Shown piece after piece: positions 15,465 through 24,193 of a stretch of DNA of 64,000 nucleotides (position 1 is its first letter; each line of letters starts with the position of its first letter). The position numbers and the translations under genes were made by a program. The DNA comes from Virgibacillus siamensis (lineage in GTDB: Bacteria; Bacillota; Bacilli; Bacillales; Amphibacillaceae): assembly GCF_900162695.1 (NCBI RefSeq), contig NZ_FUIH01000007.1, positions 806,001 to 870,000 on the forward strand, given 5' to 3'. Under the pieces are notes generated by a model that worked only from the letters and a program-made list of their open reading frames with translations, had not been told where the DNA came from and did no database searches.

Positions 15465-16823
15465 ATGGTAAAACAGATGGACAGTTTACTGCAAAATACA
15501 CCTGAACTTGATGGAGCAATTGCCGGTATCAGTATTCGGGATGCAGATACCGGCAATATCCTGTATGAACACATGGGTGATGTCCGGCTCCATCCCGCCT
15601 CAAATATGAAATTACTGACATCAGCAGCTGCACTATCTGTTCTGGGTGAACGTTATACATTTCAATCGGAAGTATTAAAAACAGGAGACATACAGGATCA
15701 TACGTTGTACGGTGATTTAATTTTACGGGGAAAAGGAGATCCAACCCTGTTGCCTGCTGATTTTGATCAATTTGCCAAGAGTATAAAATCACGCGGTATC
15801 CATGTCATGAAAGGGGATATTATCGGGGATGATCATTGGTACGATCATATCCGTCTTTCTCCGGATATGATTTGGTCGGACGAACACTGGTATTATGGGG
15901 CGCAGATTTCTGCACTGACAGTCTCGCCAAATGAAGACTATGATGCAGGTTCTGTCATTGTTGAAGTTATGCCTGGTAAAGTTGGGGAAAAGCCGATGGT
16001 TACGATTTCACCCGGGACAGATTATGTACAGGTGAAAAATACTGCAGTGACCCGTGAATCGGCTGTCGAAAAAGATTTAGTAATTCATCGTGTTCATGGC
16101 GGCAACACATTAATTGTGGAAGGCGCTATCCCTGCTGGAACACCTGTCATCAAGGAATGGATAGCAGTATGGGAACCGACCCGTTATGCATTGAATCTGT
16201 TTGAACAATCATTACAAAAGCAAGGGGTTACGTGGAAGGGTGACATAAGAACAGGTCAGACTCCAAAAGATGGGGAAGTTCTTTTTACACACGAATCTAT
16301 TCCATTATCTGAAATGCTGAATCCGCTTATGAAATTGAGTAACAACACAATCGCGGAAATATTGGTAAAAGAAATGGGCAGTATTGTTCACGGGGAAGGC
16401 AGCTGGGAAAAAGGGATAGATGTCATTGAAAAGAAACTGCATGGATTGGGACTAAATCCGGATAATCTGATAATGCGGGATGGTTCTGGTATATCGCACG
16501 CTGATCTTATTCCGCCAAATGAATTAACCAGATTATTGTATAAGCTGCAAAGGAAAAAGTGGTTTGATACGTACTTGACGGCGCTGCCAGTTGCTGGTGT
16601 AGAAAATCGAATGGTTGGCGGTACATTAAGAAACCGGATGAGTGGATTGGATGTTCGAGCAAAAACCGGTACTATTTTTGGCGTCAGTACACTGTCAGGA
16701 TATGTTCGAACTGATAGTGGACGCAAGCTTATTTTTTCCATCATGCTCAATAATTTATTGGATGAAGAGGATGGACCGGAAATCGAGGATAAATTGATTG
16801 AAATCATCGCAAGCCAGTGCTGA
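15465..16823 (+). CDS. D-alanyl-D-alanine carboxypeptidase/endopeptidase (S13, DacB/PBP4 family) without signal peptide
   Basis: 452 residues with the three penicillin-binding motifs: S46-N-M-K49, S292-N-N294 and K400-T-G402, and the inserted domain of class C low-mass PBPs between the first two. The enzyme should trim peptidoglycan pentapeptides or cut cross-links outside the membrane. The start at 15465 follows a strong AAGGAGGG; an upstream GTG at 15399 is in frame but lies in the promoter-like region. With either start the N-terminus (MVKQMDSLLQNTPEL) has no signal peptide or membrane anchor, which is odd for this family: it could be exported in another way or act in the cytoplasm on cell wall fragments. 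Confidence 0.88.
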   Translation: MVKQMDSLLQNTPELDGAIAGISIRDADTGNILYEHMGDVRLHPASNMKLLTSAAALSVLGERYTFQSEVLKTGDIQDHTLYGDLILRGKGDPTLLPADFDQFAKSIKSRGIHVMKGDIIGDDHWYDHIRLSPDMIWSDEHWYYGAQISALTVSPNEDYDAGSVIVEVMPGKVGEKPMVTISPGTDYVQVKNTAVTRESAVEKDLVIHRVHGGNTLIVEGAIPAGTPVIKEWIAVWEPTRYALNLFEQSLQKQGVTWKGDIRTGQTPKDGEVLFTHESIPLSEMLNPLMKLSNNTIAEILVKEMGSIVHGEGSWEKGIDVIEKKLHGLGLNPDNLIMRDGSGISHADLIPPNELTRLLYKLQRKKWFDTYLTALPVAGVENRMVGGTLRNRMSGLDVRAKTGTIFGVSTLSGYVRTDSGRKLIFSIMLNNLLDEEDGPEIEDKLIEIIASQC

Positions 16824-17284
16824 GACAAAGAGGCTGGAACAAAAGTGTTTTATCCATAGAAAAATCTGAACAACTACTGGAGCGTATAGCCGCTCCGGAA
16901 ATATACTTCGCTTTCACTTTTGGAGCATAAGTGCGACATCTGCTCAACTATCGTTTCGCAGTGTCTTCTTTACCGCGGGCGGCTGCTGAGCCTCCTCGTG
17001 CTTGGTGCTCGTCGTGTTGCAAGTGTTTCAATGGAGAATCACTCCTCGCAACTCGAAGCATATTCGGCAGAAGTAATGCTCGTCGCACTGCGGGGTCTCA
17101 CCTATGCCTCTCTTCCCGCAGGACAAGGAAAGCTGCGGAGCGTTACATCGCACGCAGAAAAAGTGTATTCCTTTTTCAAGGAGTCTACCTATATTTCCTC
17201 CGATAATCCCCTAATTGTTCGTCTTTTGAATTGCACGTTTTTGATATGTCCCAACCCCCTTTTAACGGGAAATAATCATGGCTG
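16824..17284. repeat. Probable dispersed non-coding element, about 435 bp (16830-17264)
   Basis: This gap holds no credible gene. It starts with GAGGCTGGAACA (16830-16841) and ends with TGTCCCAACCCC (17247-17258), imperfect inverted ends that match the two arms of the terminator hairpins at 11216 and 23346. The inside is GC-richer than the neighbourhood, carries small stems such as GGAGCG/CGCTCC (16880-16897), and the phrase AATATACTTCGCTTTCACTTTTGGAGC. I recall similar intergenic sequence in other Bacillaceae, but could not search. Two overlapping plus-strand frames lack ribosome binding sites and protein-like composition. Confidence 0.6.
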
Positions 17285-18565
17285 TTACTCATTCGACAAC
17301 TTCAAGATATCCAGCACCTTAAAGAAAAGACTCAGAATGATAGCAACAACAGTGGCCAGTCCCATGCCGGTTAATGCAACAGATCCTAATTTTATTGTGG
17401 CGCCGCTTATGCCGATAACAAGTACAACACAGGTTAGGATCAGGTTTTGCGACTTATTATAATCGATTTGCCCTTCGACAAGCATCCGGATTCCGCTGGC
17501 TGCAATGATTCCGAATAATAATAAGGATATGCCGCCCATTACTGGAGTTGGAATGGATGAAATTAATGCAGCAAGTTTACCGCAGAAGGAGAGCACAACC
17601 GCAATAACAGCAGCCATTCCAATAATCCAGGTGGAGTAAACCCGTGTTATCGCAAGCACCCCGATGTTTTCCCCGTAAGTTGTATTTGGGGTGGAACCGA
17701 AAAAGCTGGAAATAATGGTCGAAATACCGTTTCCCAACAATGACCGGTCAAGTCCGGGGTCTTTCGTCAAATCTTTTTTAACAATGTTTCCTGTCACAAA
17801 CAAGTGGCCGATATGTTCCGGGATAATAACAAGTGCTGCCGGAATAATGACTAAAATGGCCGACCAGTCAAATTTCATCTCGTAATATGTTGGCATGGTA
17901 ATCCAGGCTGCCTCCTGCACTTTTGTGAAATCCACAATGCCAAAGAAAAAGGCAATCACGTATCCGGTAATAATCCCGATTAAAATAGGGATGATTTTTA
18001 AAAAGCCACGCATCGTAACCCAGCAAATAATGGTGATTGCCAGCGTTAAAAAGGAAACCATTGCCGTTGATGGGTCTACTGCCCATGTATCACCCGCATC
18101 TGCCGGTGCAATCCAGCCAGCCATTTCAGCAGCAGTTGGTACCAGCTCCAATCCAATAACAGCAACAATTGCTCCCATTGCCGCAGGAGGAAAAATGACA
18201 TCTATCCATGCAGTACCAGCAGCATGGATAATCATAGCAACAATGCATAAAATGACCCCCACGGCGAGAAAGCCTCCCAGTACATAACCATACCCCTGTC
18301 CACCGGTATATTGCCCCAGAACGACGAAAACCGGGGATATAAATGCAAAACTTGAACCAAGATATGCCGGGATTTTCCCTTTTGTAATAAAAATATATAA
18401 TAACGTGCCAATTCCGTTCATGAATAAAATGGTCGCGGGATCAACCCCGAATAACACCGGTACAAGGACTGTTGAACCAAACATGGCAAACAAATGCTGC
18501 AGACCAAGCGGCAAACTTTGCAAGAATGGCAGTCGTTCCTGGACTTGAATTTCCTTTTGCTTCAT
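17285..18565 (-). CDS. uraA: Uracil permease (NCS2/NAT family)
   Basis: 426-residue polytopic nucleobase transporter that imports uracil with H+. The N-terminus QERLPFLQSLPLGLQHLFAMFG has the family QH pair, followed by YLGSSFAFISP and, in the second half, IIPEHIGHLFVTG (substrate-binding Glu) and GSTPNTTYGENIGVLAITRVYS (the NAT signature with NxxTYGEN). These are the features of UraA/PyrP rather than the xanthine/urate subgroup. The assignment is strengthened by the PyrR-binding RNA and attenuator in the leader (18609-18735). The gene ends next to the non-coding repeat element. Confidence 0.95.
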   Translation of the reverse strand: MKQKEIQVQERLPFLQSLPLGLQHLFAMFGSTVLVPVLFGVDPATILFMNGIGTLLYIFITKGKIPAYLGSSFAFISPVFVVLGQYTGGQGYGYVLGGFLAVGVILCIVAMIIHAAGTAWIDVIFPPAAMGAIVAVIGLELVPTAAEMAGWIAPADAGDTWAVDPSTAMVSFLTLAITIICWVTMRGFLKIIPILIGIITGYVIAFFFGIVDFTKVQEAAWITMPTYYEMKFDWSAILVIIPAALVIIPEHIGHLFVTGNIVKKDLTKDPGLDRSLLGNGISTIISSFFGSTPNTTYGENIGVLAITRVYSTWIIGMAAVIAVVLSFCGKLAALISSIPTPVMGGISLLLFGIIAASGIRMLVEGQIDYNKSQNLILTCVVLVIGISGATIKLGSVALTGMGLATVVAIILSLFFKVLDILKLSNE

Positions 18566-18608
18566 AGTTTTATGCTCCCTTTATTGTATTTAATGGCTTC
18601 AGCAATAA

Positions 18609-18735
18609 TAAAAAAACACCTTGTCCACAACAGGACAAGGTGTTTTGAATAAAGCACACACACTTATTTCCAGAAAATGCGCTGCTCCACAAAGATTCAT
18701 ATGTTACCACCTTGTCAGTCTCACAGGACCGAATT
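18609..18735 (-). promoter_or_regulatory. PyrR-dependent attenuator in the uraA leader
   Basis: Read on the minus strand: a PyrR box GGTCCTGTGAGACT (complement of 18717-18730, consensus ARUCCNGNGAGGYU), then ACAAGGTGG, and then a terminator with arms AAACACCTTGTCC/GGACAAGGTGTTT and a T-run (18609-18647). The stretch ACAAGGTG next to the PyrR box can pair with CACCTTGT of the terminator to form the antiterminator. With UMP or UTP bound, PyrR should favour termination and so lower uracil uptake. Confidence 0.88.
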
Positions 18736-18744
18736 AAAGGTAAC

Positions 18745-18800
18745 CGTATTCCATTTATCTTAATTATTATGACAATTTCCTGAAGATGTGTCAATGGTTT
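18745..18800 (-). promoter_or_regulatory. Sigma-A promoter of uraA
   Basis: Minus strand TTGACA (complement of 18789-18794), a 17-base spacer and CATAAT, upstream of the PyrR leader. Confidence 0.65.
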
Positions 18801-18838
18801 TTCGAAAAATGTCGAGTTCACTATTTTCACAGTGCCAG

Positions 18839-18868
18839 TGAATATAATCTGCTAAGACCATCATACTA
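18839..18868 (+). promoter_or_regulatory. Sigma-G promoter of the germination operon
   Basis: TGAATA (18839-18844), 17 bases, CATACTA (18862-18868): an exact match to the forespore sigma-G consensus, 36 bases before the first ger gene. Confidence 0.88.
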
Positions 18869-18904
18869 ACGTTATAACTTGTATGGAATGAAGAGGTTGT
18901 ATTC

Positions 18905-20359
18905 ATGAAAAAGAAGCGAGAAGAACGAAAGAAGGATCGCGAATTAACGAAAGCGTTGGAGGAATTCAGACAGAATGATGACTTCGTTGAATATCAATTT
19001 GAACAGAATGAATTCCCTGTAACGCTTGGATACTTAAAGACTTCCATTGATCAGGAAAAACTGGAAAAGTCGGTTATGCCGTATTTGCAGCAGGGTGATT
19101 TTGAGACACTGGATGAGATTGATCAAATTGTGCCGATAACGAAGACCGGCATATCCGATCACGCGGACGAATTAAAACAAAAACTAATTCAAGGTTACCT
19201 GATTCTTTATCCGAAAAATGAATCCGGACAGTTTCTGCTCATTCCAATTCCGTTAAAAAAATCCCGGCAAGTCAGTGTTCCAGAAGTGGAATTCAGTGTT
19301 GTCGGTCCGAAAGAAGCATTCATTGAAAATATTGATACGAACTTAAATCTTGTCAAAAAGCGATTGGCGATTCCGGAATTGGATATCCAGACAATGACAG
19401 TTGGTACAGTAACCAAAACGAAGGTGGCTGTAGTGTCGATTAAAGGAATTGTCGATGAAGAAAATGTGAACACAGCGATACAGCGGATAAATGATATTGA
19501 AATTGACCAGGTTATTGATAGTTCGTTTATTCAGCAAACGATAGCCGACAATAAGAATTCTCCTTTCCCGCAGCTTTTGGATACGGAGCGTCCTGACCGA
19601 ATTGCGTCTGTTCTGGTTGAAGGGAAAGTAGCTATTTTTGTTGATGGATCTCCACATGTGTTAATTGGACCGACAACGCTTGTTGAGTTTTTTTCGGCGT
19701 TTGAGGATTATTTTCTTAATTGGACGATTGCGTCAACTTTCCGGATGATCAGGCTTTTCGCAGTATTCTTTTCTATTTTGATAACACCATTGTATGTTGC
19801 TGTTTTGACACATCATTTTGAAGTTATTCCGAAAGCCTTGCTGGGGCCCCTAATCAGTTCGAGGACACTTGTGCCATTTCAGCCGATTCTGGAGGCAATC
19901 ATTCTTGAATTAACCATTGAACTGCTCAGAGAAGCCGGGGCAAGGCTGCCGACCAAAATCGGTCAGACGATCGGTATCGTTGGTGGTATTGTTATTGGTA
20001 CGGCGTCTGTTGAGGCGGGTTTGACAAGTAATGTGCTGTTAATATTAATTGCGTTGGCTGCATTGGCATCATTTACGACACCCGTCTATCAGATGGGCAA
20101 TACCATTCGCCTGATCCGCTTTCCATTGCTTATCGCTGCGCATGTATATGGTATTTTCGGTATAGCGGTCTGTATCGCGTATATCATGGTGCATTTAATT
20201 AGATTGACATCATTGGGAAGGCCGTTTCTTGAACCGGTTTATCCGTTCCGGTTTAAGGATTTGAAAGATGCTTTTATCCGGCTTCCTTTTAATATGCAAA
20301 ACAAACGGCCATATCTTGTCCGTCCGTCAAAAGTTGACCGGCCAACTGAAGGAGAATAA
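18905..20359 (+). CDS. Spore germination receptor subunit A (GerAA/GerKA family)
   Basis: 484-residue A subunit of a GerA-type nutrient receptor in the spore inner membrane. It has a soluble N-terminal half (about residues 1-255; typical phrases EFSVVGPKEAFIENIDTNLNLVKKRL and RPDRIASVLVEGKVAIFVDG), then membrane segments from about 280, with the conserved LTIELLREAGARLPTKIGQTIGIVGGIVIG. Length is normal. It is the first gene of an A-B-C operon under a sigma-G promoter, so it is made in the forespore. Which nutrient is sensed cannot be seen. Confidence 0.95.
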   Translation: MKKKREERKKDRELTKALEEFRQNDDFVEYQFEQNEFPVTLGYLKTSIDQEKLEKSVMPYLQQGDFETLDEIDQIVPITKTGISDHADELKQKLIQGYLILYPKNESGQFLLIPIPLKKSRQVSVPEVEFSVVGPKEAFIENIDTNLNLVKKRLAIPELDIQTMTVGTVTKTKVAVVSIKGIVDEENVNTAIQRINDIEIDQVIDSSFIQQTIADNKNSPFPQLLDTERPDRIASVLVEGKVAIFVDGSPHVLIGPTTLVEFFSAFEDYFLNWTIASTFRMIRLFAVFFSILITPLYVAVLTHHFEVIPKALLGPLISSRTLVPFQPILEAIILELTIELLREAGARLPTKIGQTIGIVGGIVIGTASVEAGLTSNVLLILIALAALASFTTPVYQMGNTIRLIRFPLLIAAHVYGIFGIAVCIAYIMVHLIRLTSLGRPFLEPVYPFRFKDLKDAFIRLPFNMQNKRPYLVRPSKVDRPTEGE

Positions 20360-20380
20360 CTAGTTTAGAGGGATCGCGCT

Positions 20381-21469
20381 ATGATAAAAGCTAAAGACAA
20401 AGTGTCGCCGTTGATGGTGTTTTTTGTTATTACAGCCTCCCAGGTTGGAGTTGGAGTGCTGGGGTTTCAAAGTGTCATCATTAAATATGCAGGACACGAC
20501 GCATGGATATCAGTGATGCTCGCGGGAGTCGGCATCAGTGCTGTTATTTGGATTATGTATGCAATGCTGAACAAGGATGAGTATGGGGATATTGTATCCA
20601 TTCACACTTTTGTACTTGGCAAATGGATTGGTTCAGTTCTTACTGTTATATTTTCCATTTATATGTTGGCTCTGGCAATTGTCGTTATGCGAACGTATTT
20701 GGAAATTATCCAGGTATGGATGTTCCCGCATTTGAGTATATGGGCCACGATGCTTTTTCTGCTGCCGCTTATTTATTATATTATTAACGGCAAATTCAGG
20801 ACAGTTGTCGGTGTTAGTTTTTTTGGTGTCGTGTATCCATCATTTCTAATATTGACAATGTTCTTCCCGTTGAAATATTCACGGGTGGCAAATATTATGC
20901 CTGTTCTGGATCATACCGTTATTGAAATTATTCAATCGAGCTATTTAGCAATTTTGAACTTCATGGGCTTTGCCGCGCTGCTTGTTTTTTATCCATTTGT
21001 GGAGAAGGCAAGGACATCTCAAAAAAATGCCCATTATGGGAATCTGTATATAACACTTTTGTATACATTGATTTGTGTTGTGTCATTCGTATATTATAAC
21101 CAGTACGAATTAAAGGAGACGATATGGGCCACATTGGGGTTATGGAAAATCATGGAGCTGCCTATAATAGCCCGTTTCGAATACTTCGGTATTGCCACAT
21201 TATTCTTTTCCATTCTTCCCAACATTGCTTTATATACATGGGCAAGCGGGCGTGCACTTTCCAGACAACTCAATATATCACACCGGAAAATAACCTATGT
21301 CCTGCTGGGAATTATTTTTATTGCCTGCTTGCTGTTCGACGATCGTAAAGGGGTCAATTTTTTAAATAGTATTGCTGGCAAGATAGGCAGTTATTTTCTG
21401 TTTGTTTATATCCCGATATTGTTTGTTCTGCATTGGATTCGCAGAAAGGTGAGCAAAAATGCGTCTTAA
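20381..21469 (+). CDS. Spore germination receptor subunit B (GerB family permease-like)
   Basis: 362-residue membrane protein of the GerAB/ArcD amino-acid-permease-like family (APC fold), with about ten hydrophobic spans; the N-terminus KVSPLMVFFVITASQVGVGVLGFQ is typical. In GerA receptors this subunit binds the germinant. It follows subunit A by 21 bases and overlaps subunit C by 11 bases, so the three are co-translated. The ligand is unknown. Confidence 0.93.
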   Translation: MIKAKDKVSPLMVFFVITASQVGVGVLGFQSVIIKYAGHDAWISVMLAGVGISAVIWIMYAMLNKDEYGDIVSIHTFVLGKWIGSVLTVIFSIYMLALAIVVMRTYLEIIQVWMFPHLSIWATMLFLLPLIYYIINGKFRTVVGVSFFGVVYPSFLILTMFFPLKYSRVANIMPVLDHTVIEIIQSSYLAILNFMGFAALLVFYPFVEKARTSQKNAHYGNLYITLLYTLICVVSFVYYNQYELKETIWATLGLWKIMELPIIARFEYFGIATLFFSILPNIALYTWASGRALSRQLNISHRKITYVLLGIIFIACLLFDDRKGVNFLNSIAGKIGSYFLFVYIPILFVLHWIRRKVSKNAS

Positions 21470-22529
21470 ATATGGTGTTATTTTATTACTCATTGTCGTT
21501 AGTCTGATCTATAATTTTAAAATGCCGAAACAAGTAATCGATCAGATTTATATGGTCACCGTCGCCGGGTATGATTATGTTGATGAAAATACGATACAAG
21601 GTACCGTTGTCGCACCCAATTTTTTAATTCAGGGTCAACTCGTTGACCTTGTTTTTACGGATACTGCGGCAATGGTTTATGAAAATAGAAGTAAGCTGAA
21701 TCGCCAGGCATCAGAAGAGCTGCTCAATGGTAAACTGGAAGTCGTGCTGTTCAACAAAGAACTTGCCAGTAAAGGTATCAGCGAATTTATTGATTATCTG
21801 CTAAGAGATCCGAGTATAGGAAGTCAACTGCATTTGGCGATTGTCGATGGTTCAACCTATGATATGTTGAATTCCATTAAATCCAACAAAGGAGCCGGGG
21901 TCTATTTATCGGATCTCATTGAACATAATTCAAAGAACGGGAATCTGCCCATTATCAATTTGAAACAATTCAGCGGTGAGGTGGCAAGCAAGGTCGCTGA
22001 TCCGTATTTGCCGGTATTTAAAATGGTGGATGGTATTCCGCAAATTAATGGTCTGGCCATATTTGATAAGGATAAATATGTCACTACAATTCCATCTAAA
22101 GATGTGATGCTGTTTAAAATGCTGCATGAAAACATGCAAGATGGGCAGTATTTTTTGGAAACGAAAAAATATAATGCTGCCATTCAGAATATCGATTCGA
22201 CTCGAAAAGTTGGTGTTACCAAAAAAAATGGGCTACTAAAGGTAAATATTACATTGAAAATTAATGCTGTAGTCAGGGAATTTACCGGAAAAGGCGGGGT
22301 TAGAAAGAAAGATCAAATTATAAAGAGGTTCGCGAAGGATATCAGCAGTAAATCGGTTGAATTGATTAAAGGATTCCAGGAGGAAAATGTCGATCCGCTG
22401 GCTATTGAAGAAATTGTGAAAAGCAGATTCCGGGATTACAATAGCAAAAAGTTCAAAGAAGCCTATCCAACACTGCAAATTGATGTGGACACGAAATTTA
22501 CAATTGCTGAATTTGGTACACGCCGATAA
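21459..22529 (+). CDS. Spore germination receptor subunit C (Ger(x)C family) without lipobox
   Basis: 356 residues of the GerAC family: the N-terminal phrase DQIYMVTVAGYDYV corresponds to the usual region after the lipid-modified Cys, and the C-terminal domain (QEENVDPLAIEEIVKSRFRDYNSKKFKEAYP) is conserved. Normal GerC proteins are lipoproteins with an L-x-G-C lipobox. Here the N-terminus is MRLKYGVILLLIVVSLIYNFKMPK, with no Cys at all in the signal region, so the protein is probably held by an uncleaved N-terminal membrane anchor. The start is fixed by overlap with subunit B. Confidence 0.92.
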   Translation: MRLKYGVILLLIVVSLIYNFKMPKQVIDQIYMVTVAGYDYVDENTIQGTVVAPNFLIQGQLVDLVFTDTAAMVYENRSKLNRQASEELLNGKLEVVLFNKELASKGISEFIDYLLRDPSIGSQLHLAIVDGSTYDMLNSIKSNKGAGVYLSDLIEHNSKNGNLPIINLKQFSGEVASKVADPYLPVFKMVDGIPQINGLAIFDKDKYVTTIPSKDVMLFKMLHENMQDGQYFLETKKYNAAIQNIDSTRKVGVTKKNGLLKVNITLKINAVVREFTGKGGVRKKDQIIKRFAKDISSKSVELIKGFQEENVDPLAIEEIVKSRFRDYNSKKFKEAYPTLQIDVDTKFTIAEFGTRR

Positions 22530-22596
22530 CGGATTCGTTTCAAACGAAATAGGAATGGAGATTTGATATACTATCCGTTATAGGGAGGTTGTAAAT

Positions 22597-23328
22597 ATGG
22601 CAAATAAACTATCAGGAAAGACTGCAGTAATTACCGGAGCAAGTAGTGGAATCGGTTCTGCAATTGCTGCACATCTGGCTGAAGAAGGGGCAAACGTGGT
22701 TCTTGCTGCCCGCCGGAAAGACAAACTCGATGAACTGGTTGACTCGATAAATAAAAAAGGCAATGGGAAAGCAATAGCAGTAGAAACGGATGTTACAAAT
22801 AAAGGAGAGGTAGATTTCCTTGCTGAGAAAACGGCGGATACCTTTGGTGAGGTTGATATTTATATAAACAACGCCGGTCTGATGCTGTTGTCAAAAGTCC
22901 AAAACGGTCATGTCGATGAATGGGATCGGATGGTTGATGTAAATATCAAAGGGGTCCTTTATGGAATTAATTCAGTTCTGCCGAAAATGCTTGAACGAAA
23001 AACCGGGCATCTCGTCAATGTTGCTTCTGTTGCGGGATTGGAGGTTTCCAAAGTTAATGCGGTGTACAGTGCCACGAAATTTGCTGTACGTGCATTGTCG
23101 ATGGGACTGGAAAAAGAACTGGCCAGAACTGGGGTAAGAGTGACCAATATTTCACCGGGAGCGGTTGATACAGATCTTGCCACACATGGTACTGATGAAG
23201 AACTGATCGGCAAGGTGAAGGAAAACAACCGCAAGCTCAAGGCGGATGATATCGCACGTGCGGTTGTCTATGCAGTAACACAGCCTGATTATGTGAATGT
23301 TAATGAGGTAACAGTCAGACCAGTTTAA
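22597..23328 (+). CDS. SDR-family NAD(P)-dependent oxidoreductase
   Basis: 243-residue classical short-chain dehydrogenase. The Rossmann glycine motif TGASSGIG (14-21), NNAG (about 90), the catalytic Ser in VNVASVAG, Y-x-x-x-K (YSATKFAVRAL) and the SPGAVDTD loop are all present. The ARRKDKL pattern after beta-2 suggests NADP preference. Substrate is unknown; members of this YdaD/YwfD-like group are often stress genes. A TAGGGAGG Shine-Dalgarno precedes the ATG. It is monocistronic and convergent with the glycosylase gene. Confidence 0.9.
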   Translation: MANKLSGKTAVITGASSGIGSAIAAHLAEEGANVVLAARRKDKLDELVDSINKKGNGKAIAVETDVTNKGEVDFLAEKTADTFGEVDIYINNAGLMLLSKVQNGHVDEWDRMVDVNIKGVLYGINSVLPKMLERKTGHLVNVASVAGLEVSKVNAVYSATKFAVRALSMGLEKELARTGVRVTNISPGAVDTDLATHGTDEELIGKVKENNRKLKADDIARAVVYAVTQPDYVNVNEVTVRPV

Positions 23329-23345
23329 CATATACATTTAGTTCA

Positions 23346-23372
23346 GGGGCTGGGACACTTGTCCCGGCCTCT
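23346..23372. terminator. Bidirectional terminator of the GGGGCTGGGACA type
   Basis: GGGGCTGGGAC and GTCCCGGCCTC arms with a very short loop, between two convergent genes. Same sequence family as 11216-11250. Confidence 0.75.
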
Positions 23373-24040
23373 TAATTCATCCGATCAGCAAGTGCTTCGT
23401 CAATGCCGGTATATTTCCGTTCGAAATCTAGGTGTACGACTTCCCACAGGTAGAGTGAAGCAGTAGTTAAGTATGGACTCCAGCAAGGCTTTTTCTCCAA
23501 CAGTATACCTTTGCGTTCTGATTTTTCAACACCATAAAGCCATTTTGCTCCACGTTGCAGTCCAATATCATCAATTGCCAGCACATCCATTCGCCCCAGT
23601 GAAAAAATCAAAAACATTTCAGCTGTCCATTTGCCAATTCCTTTTATACTTGTTAATTGTTTGATAACGGATTGATTGTTATGATCATCCAATTTTTCAA
23701 GGTTGACTTCATTGCATTTTACTTTTTCAGCAAGGTCGCGAAGATAAACAACCTTTCGACCGGACAATCCGATTGACCGAAGTTCATCTTCGTGTTTTTG
23801 TAATATGCCTTCTGCGGAAATGGTGTAATTCATTAATGTCTCAAGCCGTGTGAAGATTGCCTTAGCGGCGTGCACGGATATTTGTTGACCGATCATGGAT
23901 CGGACAAGTGATTTAAAAAGATCCGGACGCATGACAGTCTCGACATCGCCGACCGCCTGCACAAGCTTTTTCATTTGCCGGTCGGTCTTACATAACGCAA
24001 TTGTTTCAGGATCATCCTGCTTTACTTTTAATTTTTTCAT
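23372..24040 (-). CDS. DNA-3-methyladenine glycosylase (AlkA-like, HhH-GPD)
   Basis: 222 residues of the HhH-GPD superfamily of base-excision repair glycosylases. Helix-hairpin-helix: LTSIKGIGKWTAEMFLIF; catalytic Asp in DVLAIDDIGLQRG; early conserved SLVRSMIGQQISVHAA. No Cys cluster for a 4Fe-4S centre is visible, which fits AlkA rather than EndoIII/MutY. It removes alkylated purines from DNA. The ATG at 24040 follows a GAGGTGG; a longer in-frame start at 24052 precedes it. It has no Ada-like regulator beside it. Confidence 0.9.
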   Translation of the reverse strand: MKKLKVKQDDPETIALCKTDRQMKKLVQAVGDVETVMRPDLFKSLVRSMIGQQISVHAAKAIFTRLETLMNYTISAEGILQKHEDELRSIGLSGRKVVYLRDLAEKVKCNEVNLEKLDDHNNQSVIKQLTSIKGIGKWTAEMFLIFSLGRMDVLAIDDIGLQRGAKWLYGVEKSERKGILLEKKPCWSPYLTTASLYLWEVVHLDFERKYTGIDEALADRMN

Positions 24041-24193
24041 AGTCCACCTCACATATATTTTGGCGTATTTTCAAAAAATAAGCCGTATGATGAAGAATGA
24101 TAGCCTATTGCGGAAAACTTTGTTATTATGAGTATGATACAGATTACTTGCATTATAAATGAATAATTGCATTTGAGGAAGGTGGATGTTCTA

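Noticed and set aside
16920..17462. 180-codon plus-strand frame across the repeat element
   Set aside because: No ribosome binding site, composition not protein-like, and it runs into the antisense of uraA; other frames there are equally poor.
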